18,971 nucleotides of DNA from Lachnoclostridium sp. UBA3320 (GCA_002361175.1 DESG01000110.1:28436-47406); one strand, 5' to 3'; positions 7,262 through 15,037 are shown, counted from the stretch's first letter. A program made the numbers and translations. The notes: generated from the sequence alone by a model not told the origin.

Positions 7262-8740
7262 ATGGTTGTTTCATTATTTGAAATGGTTTTAAGAATGAGT
7301 TTTATAGGAAGCATTATAATAATTGTTGTACTTATTGCAAGAGCTATGCTTTTTAAAGCTCCAAAGATTTTTAGCTATTTGTTATGGAGCGTTGTTTTAT
7401 TTAAACTGTTATGTCCAATTTCTTTTTTTAACAACATATCCGTGTTAAATTTTATTAATATTACAGACAAAATTGTAGAAAAAAATACAACTATACAACA
7501 ATCAATACAAAACACCACAGATATACAAGATAACATACAGCAAATACAAAGTGAAAGTGATAGTATTCAAGATAATAGACATATTAAAAATATTAAGATA
7601 TCTGAAATACGAAATAATAATGATATAACTATATTTTTACTGGCAATAGTGTGGCTTATAGGAATTATATTTATACTTTTGCATAATATAAAGCTTATGT
7701 TACAGCTACGCCATCACCTTTTAGCAGTAGTTCCCATAAACAGCCAAGTTTTTCTTACAGATTATATCACCTCACCATTTGTATGTGGAGTGTTTAATCC
7801 AAAGATTTACTTGCCTTCTTCTCTTTCCTCATCAGAACAGAAATATATTATTTTACATGAGCAAATTCATATTAAACGCAAAGATTATCTTGTTAAACTT
7901 TTAGCATTTATAACACTTTCAATCCACTGGTTTAATCCATTTGTTTGGCTTGCATTTCATCTATTTGAAAAAGATATGGAAATGTCATGTGATGAAGCCG
8001 TTATTAAAAAAACTGATATTGCTACACGGGCAGAATATTCTACATTGCTTTTAAAACTTGCATCTGGTAAAAAAACTTTTATAAAACCATTTGCTGCATT
8101 TGGGGAAAATGAAACTAAAAGCCGTATTAAACACATTGTTAATTATAAAAAACCAACTATAATAATAACTATAGCGGCAATAATAATTATTATAACAACA
8201 TTTATATTTACAATAGGCAATTCACCACAAAGAAATTTACCTAATAATTCAATCAATAATGTAAAAAACACTGAAAAACCAAAACCTTCTAAATCGCCGT
8301 ACTGGTGGCGTGAAGCTGGTTTAAATGATAATTATACACAGACAATGGACTGTGCTTTTATACGAAAAATGACAGACAATACATTTATCGTTGACCCACT
8401 TGAATATATTGAAAAGGAAGATACAAAACGCATAAAAGAACTAGGGCTTGATATTGAAAATGATTTCTTAGATGGTTATTATTTTCACAATCCTGATAAA
8501 ACAACAACCACATGGAAAATAGATGAAAATACAGAATACATATTTCTTGACTGGGGACAGGATTTTACAAATGATGAAAATGTAATTGAAATTTATGGCT
8601 ATATGGCTACATATACAAAAGATAAAGAACTTTTTCGCAGATACTTAGCTACTTATAAAAATTCCAAACCTAAAATGCCGTTTTTCTTTACAGTAGAAAA
8701 CAGTGTTGTTAAAAAAATTGTAGAACGTTTCTTTGCATAA
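7262..8740 (+). CDS. BlaR1/MecR1-like M56 membrane metalloprotease with unknown sensor domain
   Basis: The protein has 492 residues. Predicted membrane helices lie near 8-30, 35-56, 121-142 and 297-318, with further hydrophobic stretch near 210-232. The M56 zinc-protease motif is intact: ILHEQIHIKRKDY gives H199-E200-x-x-H203, and FEKDMEMSCDEAV (about 235-246) follows as in BlaR1 proteins. After the last helix a linker rich in Asn, Lys and Pro leads to an outside domain of about 150 residues (PYWWREAGLNDN to FFFTVENSVVKKIVERFFA). This lacks the SxxK and KTG motifs of the BlaR1 penicillin-binding sensor and I do not recognise it. A BlaI-type repressor gene lies just upstream, so the pair likely forms a signal-triggered proteolytic switch. 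A GGGGGG stretch precedes the ATG at 7262. The regulated target beyond the pair itself is not evident. Confidence 0.9.
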   Translation: MVVSLFEMVLRMSFIGSIIIIVVLIARAMLFKAPKIFSYLLWSVVLFKLLCPISFFNNISVLNFINITDKIVEKNTTIQQSIQNTTDIQDNIQQIQSESDSIQDNRHIKNIKISEIRNNNDITIFLLAIVWLIGIIFILLHNIKLMLQLRHHLLAVVPINSQVFLTDYITSPFVCGVFNPKIYLPSSLSSSEQKYIILHEQIHIKRKDYLVKLLAFITLSIHWFNPFVWLAFHLFEKDMEMSCDEAVIKKTDIATRAEYSTLLLKLASGKKTFIKPFAAFGENETKSRIKHIVNYKKPTIIITIAAIIIIITTFIFTIGNSPQRNLPNNSINNVKNTEKPKPSKSPYWWREAGLNDNYTQTMDCAFIRKMTDNTFIVDPLEYIEKEDTKRIKELGLDIENDFLDGYYFHNPDKTTTTWKIDENTEYIFLDWGQDFTNDENVIEIYGYMATYTKDKELFRRYLATYKNSKPKMPFFFTVENSVVKKIVERFFA

Positions 8741-8744
8741 TTTC

Positions 8745-8764
8745 AATTATTAAAAATTTCTAAA
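8745..8764 (+). repeat. 20-bp direct repeat, right copy, after the blaI-blaR1 pair
   Basis: Exact second copy of 6791-6810, starting 4 bases after the stop codon of the BlaR1-like gene. The identity ends at both edges (C instead of A before, G instead of A after). Confidence 0.6.
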
Positions 8765-8776
8765 GTGCAAAATAAT

Positions 8777-8806
8777 TTGTTCATTATTATTAAGATATGA
8801 TATAAT
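8777..8806 (+). promoter_or_regulatory. Promoter of mscL
   Basis: TTGTTC (8777-8782) and a perfect TATAAT (8801-8806) are separated by 18 bases. A TG one base before the -10 makes it an extended -10 type. The start would be near 8813, about 40 bases before the mscL ATG. Confidence 0.65.
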
Positions 8807-8852
8807 CACAAAAGAGTGGATAAACATCATAATATACAAGAAAGGATTTAAG

Positions 8853-9338
8853 ATGAAAGCAAAAAAATTTATAAGCGAATTTAAAGACTTTATCACCAGA
8901 GGAAATGTAATGGATATGGCTGTCGGTGTTTTAATCGGTGGTGCATTTTCCTCTATTGTCACATCGCTGACAGATGACATTATCTCCCCTATTTTAGGAC
9001 TTTTTGGCGGAGTAAATTTTGATATGCTACATATAAATATCTTAGGGGAAGTCACATTAAATTATGGAAAGTTTTTAACTGCTGTAGTTAATTTTCTTTT
9101 AATGGCAGCAATTATCTTTCTGATGCTAAGAGCACTTCACACAATACAAGAAAAAGCAGCACAGATTACTGGTTTAAAGGAAGAAGAAGTGGTAGCAGAA
9201 CCTACAACTAAAATTTGTCCATTCTGCCAGATGGAAATTCCTATTAAAGCAATTAGATGCGGACACTGTACATCTAAATTAGAGATAGAGACAGAAACAA
9301 AGGCAGAAATTAATATTGATACAGTAGAAACGAATTAA
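8853..9338 (+). CDS. mscL: Large-conductance mechanosensitive channel MscL with C-terminal zinc ribbon
   Basis: The product opens when membrane tension rises and releases solutes during osmotic downshock. The N-terminal 100 residues are typical: FISEFKDFITRGNVMDMAVGVLIGGAF forms the amphipathic start and first membrane helix, SSIVTSLTDDIISPILGL follows it, and YGKFLTAVVNFLLMAAIIFLML is the second helix. At 161 residues it is longer than the usual 120-150. The extra tail has a zinc-ribbon pattern, CPFCQMEIP and RCGHC, with Cys at 122, 125, 136 and 139, then an acidic end. The AAAGGA ribosome site is 8 bases from the ATG. A small membrane-protein gene starts two bases after the stop, so they are probably co-transcribed. 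The role of the zinc ribbon is not known to me. Identification as MscL is very secure. Confidence 0.96.
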   Translation: MKAKKFISEFKDFITRGNVMDMAVGVLIGGAFSSIVTSLTDDIISPILGLFGGVNFDMLHINILGEVTLNYGKFLTAVVNFLLMAAIIFLMLRALHTIQEKAAQITGLKEEEVVAEPTTKICPFCQMEIPIKAIRCGHCTSKLEIETETKAEINIDTVETN

Positions 9339-9339
9339 T

Positions 9340-9714
9340 ATGAAAGTAAAACGCAATGATATAATTTTAATAACTGTATTTTTTGCTGCCGCTTTTATAT
9401 TGTATATAGGCAGCAGTTTAATTAATCGCAAACAAGGCGCAGCTGTACAAATTACTGTAGATGGTACTATGTACAAAACACTTCCTCTTGATAAAGATAC
9501 AGTTATTAAAATAGATGGTTATAGTAATGGAAGCAATACCTTGCAGATTAAAGATGGTTATGCTTCCATCACTGAAGCAGACTGCCCTGACAAGCTATGC
9601 CAGAAACAAAAGAAAATCAAATATAATGGTGAAACTCTTGTATGTCTGCCACACAGAGTAGTAGTATCTGTCATTTCAGAAGAAGATTCTACTATTGATG
9701 GCGTAGCTTATTAG
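9340..9714 (+). CDS. Small membrane-anchored NusG-domain-II-like protein
   Basis: The 124-residue protein starts with a short basic end and one membrane helix (about 8-28, IILITVFFAAAFILYIG). The remainder is predicted outside the cell. It carries ITEADCPDKLCQKQ with C82 and C87, and later GETLVCLPHRVVV with C102. This CPDxxC...CLPH arrangement is typical of Firmicutes proteins annotated as NusG domain II-containing, which are not transcription factors. From memory such genes often sit beside FMN-binding, ApbE or flavin-based electron transfer genes; here the Rnf operon lies nearby but on the other strand. No good ribosome site precedes the ATG, and mscL stops two bases upstream, so translation may depend on coupling. 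Its function is unknown; a redox or thiol role is only a guess from the three cysteines. Confidence 0.78.
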   Translation: MKVKRNDIILITVFFAAAFILYIGSSLINRKQGAAVQITVDGTMYKTLPLDKDTVIKIDGYSNGSNTLQIKDGYASITEADCPDKLCQKQKKIKYNGETLVCLPHRVVVSVISEEDSTIDGVAY

Positions 9715-9718
9715 TTTG

Positions 9719-11014
9719 TTAAAAATAATAATTAAAGATAAGTCCACTGTAAAGAGATGTTATATACGAAAATCCTTCTGCTGGTTTACTAAAGTCAGGA
9801 TATGTACCCATAAGCTTATCTACATATTCCATAGGGTTAAGTTTTATCTCATATGCTTTGCCAACCATCGTCTGAACAAATGGAGAAGTTCTTGTAAAAA
9901 GCTTTTGCAGTTCACCATCATGTATCGCCTGAAGTGTAAGAGAAGTATCAAACAGCATTCTGTTTTCTTCATTAAATACAAAACCACATGACTCAAGTTC
10001 AGAACGAAAAGGTCTTATTGTTGCTTGAATATCATTAGCAAGCTTGAGATTATAACTTGCAACTTTTGAAAACTCTTCTGAACTGTCCAACATAAAATTA
10101 TATGCATCTGCAATTTTTTGCAGACTTTCAAGGATTCTGTCACTGTCGGGATAAAAATTTATATGTACATCTATATCAGATGACTTCCTTAGTTTTACTT
10201 TAAGGCACTTACCCATAGTAAATTCATTAGAAAGTGTATGCCTTTCGGTTTCATCCATATAAAACGTTGAACTTTTTGGACTGCGTTCAATTCTGTCAAG
10301 TTCTAAATACGATACAAGCCCATTGCCATTAGCATCCTTATCAACAAGTGTAAATATAGGCTCTCCTGCTGCTGACCCTGTCATATCTGATTCTATCTCC
10401 ATCCAGATTTTATTGGGATTATCATGGTCTTTTTCTATCCTTGTCTGTATTCCGATATTTGCTTTATTAATAAATGAAGACAATCCATTCACAATCTCTC
10501 TGTTGTTTGCGTCACTTCGTACATTGTACTGGAAATCATACATATCATCACCAACATTAATTTGAAACTTATATGTACCTCCTGCCAGCCCTTTGCCAGT
10601 CATATACAATTCTCTGCCTTTATTAATCTGGCTTAAAGCAAGGTTTTCAACCCTTATTGAAAATTCGTCAGGCAGTTTGCTCTGGTCTTCTCCTATAATC
10701 TGTGCACCAACTATGTCTATATTAGAAGAATACGCTTTTTTATTATTAAAAGCACTGTCAGGTGAGTTGTCACAAAGCTCTTCAAAGCCGTTTTGAAACA
10801 TTATTGCTGATTCTTTTACACCAAGCAGGTAAGTTTGCTTAGCATCATTCATTTTCACAAAATAAGTAGGTGATTCTTTTGTAAGCTTAGTTATCTCATT
10901 TACAATATTACGAAGCTCTGATGCTTTATGGGTATCATACTTAGTAAGTGGTTTTGGTCTGTATGTGGGTACAAGATAATTATATGAATTGGTGTCTTTA
11001 TCCTCTATTCCCAT
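9719..11014 (-). CDS. Orphan FliD-like (flagellar filament cap related) protein
   Basis: The 431-residue protein has no signal peptide or membrane helix that I can see. Residues 115-245 resemble FliD (flagellar hook-associated protein 2): FSIRVENLALSQINKGREL, GLAGGTYKFQINVGDDMYDFQYNV, and NREIVNGLSSFINKANIGIQTRIEK. These match the folded outer domains of FliD. The N-terminal part (NYLVPTYRPKPLTKYDTHK to about 110) is not the usual FliD coiled coil, and the C-terminal 130 residues are helical. AGGAAGGGGG lies 8 bases before the ATG. No flagellar gene neighbours it, and it has its own promoter. It may be a cytoplasmic or filament-related protein of the Lachnospiraceae; I would not call it a working filament cap. 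It converges with the NusG-like gene, their stops only 4 bases apart. Confidence 0.7.
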   Translation of the reverse strand: MGIEDKDTNSYNYLVPTYRPKPLTKYDTHKASELRNIVNEITKLTKESPTYFVKMNDAKQTYLLGVKESAIMFQNGFEELCDNSPDSAFNNKKAYSSNIDIVGAQIIGEDQSKLPDEFSIRVENLALSQINKGRELYMTGKGLAGGTYKFQINVGDDMYDFQYNVRSDANNREIVNGLSSFINKANIGIQTRIEKDHDNPNKIWMEIESDMTGSAAGEPIFTLVDKDANGNGLVSYLELDRIERSPKSSTFYMDETERHTLSNEFTMGKCLKVKLRKSSDIDVHINFYPDSDRILESLQKIADAYNFMLDSSEEFSKVASYNLKLANDIQATIRPFRSELESCGFVFNEENRMLFDTSLTLQAIHDGELQKLFTRTSPFVQTMVGKAYEIKLNPMEYVDKLMGTYPDFSKPAEGFSYITSLYSGLIFNYYF

Positions 11015-11054
11015 ATAAGCGACCCCCTTCCTTTAATGTTACATCACTATTATC

Positions 11055-11083
11055 AGTATAGCAACTTTTACTGCTTTTGTCGA
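11055..11083 (-). promoter_or_regulatory. Promoter of the FliD-like gene
   Basis: On the minus strand TCGACA (11078-11083) and TATACT (11055-11060) are 17 bases apart, each five of six to consensus. The start would be near 11048, about 33 bases before the ATG at 11014. This looks like a vegetative sigma-A promoter, not a flagellar sigma-D type (which would have TAAA and GCCGATAA). Confidence 0.7.
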
Positions 11084-11090
11084 TTAGTTT

Positions 11091-11150
11091 ATAAAAAAAA
11101 TTAAAAGCACTATCTGTTAATACGACATTATATCAACAGATAGCGCTTTT
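11091..11150 (-). terminator. Intrinsic terminator of the rnf operon
   Basis: Bases 11103-11118 pair with 11135-11150 (16 positions, one A-C mismatch, 16-base loop). On the minus strand the stem ends with GCTTTTAA and then eight T (11091-11102), so it terminates transcripts that leave rnfB 40 bases upstream. The plus strand also carries a T-run, so it could work in both directions. Confidence 0.88.
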
Positions 11151-11190
11151 TTGTAAATAGTATATTTTATAATACACACTTTTGTGTGTA

Positions 11191-12012
11191 TTAATGTGCC
11201 ATAATAATCTTCTTTGGACACTTAGCTGCACATTTTCCACATCCAGTACACTTGCTCTGATCAATATGTGCAATGTTATTTTCAACTGTAATAGCACCTG
11301 TTTCACATTGCTTTTGACATATTCCACAGCCAATACAACCTGTGTCGCATACAGCCATTACCTTTGGTCCTTTATCTTTATTAGAACATGTAACTGCAAG
11401 TTTTGCATCATATGGAACCAGTTCAATAAGTCCATTCGGACACTCCTGTATACACTTTCCACATGCAACACACTTATCTTTATCTACAACAGCAACACCA
11501 TGTTCTACATGTATTGCATCAAACTGGCACGCAGCAACACATGAACCAAATCCAAGACAGCCAAATGAGCATGCCTTGTCGCCACGTCCTGGTATTGCTG
11601 TAGCTCTTTTACAGTCTGATATTCCATAATAGTTTGCCTTAATACCAGCTTTGTCGCATGTACCTGCACATTTTACATATGCAACCATCTTAACTGCGTC
11701 TCCACTGTCAACACCCATAACTGCACCAATTTTTTCTGCTACTGCTGCACCTCCTACTGGACACGCATTTACAGGAGCTTCGCCAGCCGCTATCGCCTTT
11801 GCAAGCGCATCACAGCCCGCAAAACCGCAGCCGCCGCAGTTATTACCAGGAAGAAATTCACGTACTGCAACTTCTTTTTCATCTACTGGTACAGCAAATG
11901 CTTTTGCTGCAAATCCAAGAAGGAGACCAATAAGAAGACCTGTCACACCTATTACTCCTGCAGCAACACCCACGCCTGACGCAGACGATGCCAAAAATAA
12001 AATTTGTACCAT
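11191..12012 (-). CDS. rnfB: Rnf complex iron-sulfur subunit RnfB
   Basis: RnfB is the likely entry point for electrons from reduced ferredoxin into the Rnf complex. The 273-residue product begins with one membrane helix (about 12-40). A NNCGGCGFAGC motif follows, with C59, C62, C67 and C84, for the first 4Fe-4S cluster. Further cysteine sets are CSFGCLGFGSCVAAC (148-162), CVACGKCIQECP (181-191), CIGCGICQKQC (226-236) and CTGCGKCAAKCP (255-265). The cysteine-rich middle and C-terminal arrays match the clostridial RnfB with several clusters. An AAAGGAGG site lies 8 bases before the ATG. It is the last gene in the rnfCDGEAB order seen in Acetobacterium and other Clostridia, and the terminator follows. 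Identity is very secure. Confidence 0.96.
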   Translation of the reverse strand: MVQILFLASSASGVGVAAGVIGVTGLLIGLLLGFAAKAFAVPVDEKEVAVREFLPGNNCGGCGFAGCDALAKAIAAGEAPVNACPVGGAAVAEKIGAVMGVDSGDAVKMVAYVKCAGTCDKAGIKANYYGISDCKRATAIPGRGDKACSFGCLGFGSCVAACQFDAIHVEHGVAVVDKDKCVACGKCIQECPNGLIELVPYDAKLAVTCSNKDKGPKVMAVCDTGCIGCGICQKQCETGAITVENNIAHIDQSKCTGCGKCAAKCPKKIIMAH

Positions 12013-12028
12013 TTGATTCTCCTCCTTT

Positions 12029-12601
12029 CTATACTAAACCTGCAAAACCGCAGAATGCAATAGCCATTAAACTTGCTGTAACAAGTACAATAGGTGTTCC
12101 CTTAAACGATTCAGGTATATCATTAAATTCTATATGTTCACGTATGCTTGCAAGAATTACGATAGCAACAAGGAAACCAAGTGCAGTAAATAAACCTGTT
12201 ATAACACTTTCAATGAAATTACATCCATTAGTAATATTGTTAATAGCTACGCCAAGCACTGCACAGTTTGTTGTGATAAGAGGTAAAAATACACCAAGTG
12301 ATTCATACAGTGGTGGCATAAATTTTTTAAGTACCATTTCTACAAACTGTACAAGTGCGGCAATTATAAGAATAAATGCTATAGTTTGCAGATATTCAAG
12401 ATGTAGTGGAACTAAAATAAAATAATAAATAGGATATGTTATTATTGATGCAATAGTTATTACAAACGTAACCGCAGCGCCCATGCCCGCAGCTGTCTCT
12501 ACTTTCTTAGATACGCCAAGAAATGGACAGATGCCGAGGAACTGACTAAGTACAACATTGCTTACTAACATAGATGAAATCATAATAACGAATAAATTCA
12601 C
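12029..12601 (-). CDS. rnfA: Rnf complex membrane subunit RnfA
   Basis: This 190-residue, six-helix membrane protein matches RnfA/NqrE. It carries the conserved half-site LGICPFLGVS (C25) and the second conserved cysteine in TTNCAVLGVA (C113). In the related Nqr and Rnf complexes these cysteines, with the matching pair in RnfE, hold an intramembrane 2Fe-2S cluster between the two subunits. The start is a GTG at 12601, with GGAGG about 9 bases upstream; it begins five bases after the rnfE stop. The protein passes electrons through the membrane and takes part in ion movement. It sits in the rnf operon between rnfE and rnfB. Nothing is unusual in its length or motifs. Confidence 0.95.
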   Translation of the reverse strand: MNLFVIMISSMLVSNVVLSQFLGICPFLGVSKKVETAAGMGAAVTFVITIASIITYPIYYFILVPLHLEYLQTIAFILIIAALVQFVEMVLKKFMPPLYESLGVFLPLITTNCAVLGVAINNITNGCNFIESVITGLFTALGFLVAIVILASIREHIEFNDIPESFKGTPIVLVTASLMAIAFCGFAGLV

Positions 12602-12606
12602 TTAAA

Positions 12607-13404
12607 TCAATCCTCCTTCTTTGCCTGTGCAGCCTTTGCTTCTCTTGCTGCTTTTGCCTTAGCTGCTGCTTCTTTAGCTGCCTGTGCCTTAGCAGCTTTT
12701 TGTGCTGCACGCTCTGCTTCAATAATTCCTTTATTGGCTACACAGCTTGCTCCTGTACACTGTGCACAGTTTCCGCCACATGACATACTGGAATCTCCAC
12801 CTGCTACATTAGTTGCTGATGGCAGTTTAAGTTTATTTTGTATAGCTGTAAGACATGCAAGCACAAGAAATGCACCTGGAGCCAATACAAAAAATGTAAT
12901 ATGGTAATCCTCTGGTATAAACTGGAATCCAAAGATTGCACCGCCGCCAAGTATTTCTCTGCATATTCCTATAAGTGTAAGACCCATAGTAAAACCAAGT
13001 CCCATACCAATACCGTCAAATATAGATGGCAGGACAGGATTCTTAGAAGCATATGCCTCTGCTCTTCCCAGAATAATACAGTTTACAACGATAAGCGGAA
13101 TATATACGCCAAGTGCGCTGTTAAGTGCTGGTATAAATGCCTGTAAAAGTAACTGTATAATAGTTACAAATGAAGCTACTACTACGATAAATGCCGGAAT
13201 ACGGACTTTATCAGGAATGACCTTTCTAAGCAATGATATAAATGCATTGGACAGGACAAGAACAGCCGTTGTCGTAAGCCCCATTCCAAGCCCATTCATC
13301 GCAGATGATGTTACAGCAAGGGTAGGACACATACCAAGCATCATAACAAAGGTCGGATTTTCGGTAATAATACCATTTTTTAAACGTTCTGTACAAGTAC
13401 TCAT
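12607..13404 (-). CDS. rnfE: Rnf complex membrane subunit RnfE with Cys and Ala/Lys-rich tail
   Basis: Residues 1-195 are a normal RnfE/NqrD: six membrane helices, with GMCPTLAVT (C26) and VVNCIILGRAEAYA (C109) supplying the two cysteines for the intramembrane 2Fe-2S site shared with RnfA. The protein then continues for about 70 residues, unlike the usual length of about 200. The tail has C209, C213, C216 and C221 (MSCGGNCAQCTGASC) and then a run rich in Ala and Lys with Glu (about 228-265) that should form a charged cytoplasmic helix. The GGAGG site lies 7 bases before the ATG. RnfE works with RnfA, D and G in the membrane. The core identity is secure; the tail is intact in frame, since it ends at TAA close to the rnfA start. 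Confidence 0.94.
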   Translation of the reverse strand: MSTCTERLKNGIITENPTFVMMLGMCPTLAVTSSAMNGLGMGLTTTAVLVLSNAFISLLRKVIPDKVRIPAFIVVVASFVTIIQLLLQAFIPALNSALGVYIPLIVVNCIILGRAEAYASKNPVLPSIFDGIGMGLGFTMGLTLIGICREILGGGAIFGFQFIPEDYHITFFVLAPGAFLVLACLTAIQNKLKLPSATNVAGGDSSMSCGGNCAQCTGASCVANKGIIEAERAAQKAAKAQAAKEAAAKAKAAREAKAAQAKKED

Positions 13405-13416
13405 GTATTTACCTCC

Positions 13417-14055
13417 TTACTGCTGGCTTGCTACAAATTTCAATGCTACATTTACAGCTCTTGTCACTGCACTGCTTGTAATAGTAGCACCTGAAATTGA
13501 GTTAATAGTTCCATTGTCTTTACTGCCACTTCCGTCTTTTACAACTGACAGTGTTTTATCAGCCGTCATACCAATATACTGGCTATTCCAGTCTTCTTTT
13601 GTGCTGTTCTGTCCAAGACCTGGAGTTTCATTACTTGCATCAAGTATCTGTATTCCAAGCACTTCACCTTCATTAGTGATACCAAGTGCAATAGTAACAG
13701 CGCCGCCATAACCTTTGCCGCTGACTTTTATAACATAACCTGCCTGTGAGCCGTCTGCTGTAGCAGTCCTTGCTTCAATAAGTTCCACATCTGTATATGA
13801 AGTAGTGTCATCTTGCTTTCCTGCTGCGACATCACTCTGGAAGCTTTCAAGAGACTTTGTAAGTGCATCATCATTTGCAAACTCTGCATCTTTATATACT
13901 GCTGCATATGCCTCATTAGTCGCTTTTTCCTCTGCCTGTGCAATAGGGTCTTTTGTAATCATATACACAGCGCCAAGAAGTACACCTGCAACAAGTGTTA
14001 TTATAAAAAGCGCTATAGCATCATGTACAAGAGTACTCTTTTCATTATTTGCCAT
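13417..14055 (-). CDS. rnfG: Rnf complex FMN-binding subunit RnfG
   Basis: From the ATG at 14055 the product is 212 residues: a cytoplasmic start, one membrane helix (about 12-33) and an outer FMN-binding domain. Near its C-terminus the motif SGATITSSAV holds T193, the expected site of covalent FMN attachment by the flavin transferase ApbE (consensus SGA[ST]xT). GYGGAVTIALGI and ETPGLGQN are also typical of the FMN-binding domain. The open frame extends upstream to an ATG at 14103, but AGGAGGG lies 8 bases before the ATG at 14055, so I choose the latter. It overlaps the end of rnfD by 11 bases, which supports coupling. It carries electrons outside or within the membrane between RnfD and RnfE/A. 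No apbE gene is in the window. Confidence 0.95.
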   Translation of the reverse strand: MANNEKSTLVHDAIALFIITLVAGVLLGAVYMITKDPIAQAEEKATNEAYAAVYKDAEFANDDALTKSLESFQSDVAAGKQDDTTSYTDVELIEARTATADGSQAGYVIKVSGKGYGGAVTIALGITNEGEVLGIQILDASNETPGLGQNSTKEDWNSQYIGMTADKTLSVVKDGSGSKDNGTINSISGATITSSAVTRAVNVALKFVASQQ

Positions 14056-15037
14056 CTTTAATTCCCTCCTTTCCAAATGGAACAGGAATTGTAATCTTCT
14101 CAATCAATGGCACGAAAAGATTACAGATGATGATTGCATAAGAAACACCTTCTGCTGATGCGCCAAAAATACGGAAAATTCCTGTAAGGACACCAAGAGC
14201 CACGCCAAAAATAATCTGTCCATTTGGTGTAATTGGACTTGTTACATAGTCAGTTGCCATAAAGAAAGCACCTAACATAAGACCACCACCGCAAAGTTCT
14301 GCAACAAGATATGTAATATCAAAGCCACGTCCGCCAAAGAGCAGCACAAATATTGCAAAAGTACAGATATAACATACTGGTATTTTCCAGTCAATAATCT
14401 TTTTAACAAGAAGATATGCTGCACCTATAAGAATTGCAATAACAGAAGTTTCACCAATAGTACCACCAATATTGCCAATAAACATATTAATTACATTTGT
14501 AGAAACCTGTGTCTGACCATCCCCTGCGGCAAGAATATCTGCTATACTAGCTGCTTTGTCTCCATTTTTAATAATTGCAAGTGGTGTTGCACCTGTAACA
14601 CCATCATATGTAAATGATGTCATCTTTCCTGCAAATGATACCATAAGGAAACATCTTGCACCAAGGGCAGGGTTCATAAAGTTCTGACCAAGACCACCAA
14701 ATAACTGTTTAACTACTATAATTGCAAATACACTTCCCAGTACAGCCATCCATACAGGAAATGTTGATGACAGGTTAAGTGCGAGAAGCAGCCCTGTCAA
14801 AGCTGCGCTTCCATCATTAACTGTAATAGGAAGCTTCATAGCTTTTTGCCATACAAACTCAGTAAGCATACATGTTGCAACACACGCAGCTATAAGTATC
14901 AATGCCTTAAATCCAAAATTTACAATACCAAAAGCGGAAGCAGGCACTAGGGCAATGATTACACACCACATGATTGACTTTGTAGAAGAATTGTCACGTA
15001 CATGTGGAGATGATGAAATGTTTAATAAATTACTCAC
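14045..15037 (-). CDS. rnfD: Rnf complex membrane flavoprotein RnfD
   Basis: This 330-residue protein has about nine or ten membrane helices and matches RnfD/NqrB. The loop sequence SFTYDGVTGATPLAII carries T151, the probable threonine for covalent FMN attachment. Other family features are GLLLALNLSSTFPVW, GGLGQNFMNPALGARCFLM and the late MATDYVTSPITPNGQIIFG. The start codon is GTG at 15037, with AGGAGGG about 8 bases upstream; the rnfC stop is 11 bases upstream. Within Rnf it helps move Na+ or H+ while passing electrons to RnfG. Whether this complex pumps Na+ or H+ cannot be read from the sequence by eye. Family and subunit assignment are secure. Confidence 0.96.
   Translation of the reverse strand: MSNLLNISSSPHVRDNSSTKSIMWCVIIALVPASAFGIVNFGFKALILIAACVATCMLTEFVWQKAMKLPITVNDGSAALTGLLLALNLSSTFPVWMAVLGSVFAIIVVKQLFGGLGQNFMNPALGARCFLMVSFAGKMTSFTYDGVTGATPLAIIKNGDKAASIADILAAGDGQTQVSTNVINMFIGNIGGTIGETSVIAILIGAAYLLVKKIIDWKIPVCYICTFAIFVLLFGGRGFDITYLVAELCGGGLMLGAFFMATDYVTSPITPNGQIIFGVALGVLTGIFRIFGASAEGVSYAIIICNLFVPLIEKITIPVPFGKEGIKDGK

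Noticed and set aside
14055..14103. Longer rnfG start at 14103 giving 16 more residues
   Set aside because: It would overlap rnfD by far more, and the extra residues (MRRLQFLFHLERRELK) are simply rnfD DNA in another frame. The AGGAGGG fits the ATG at 14055.
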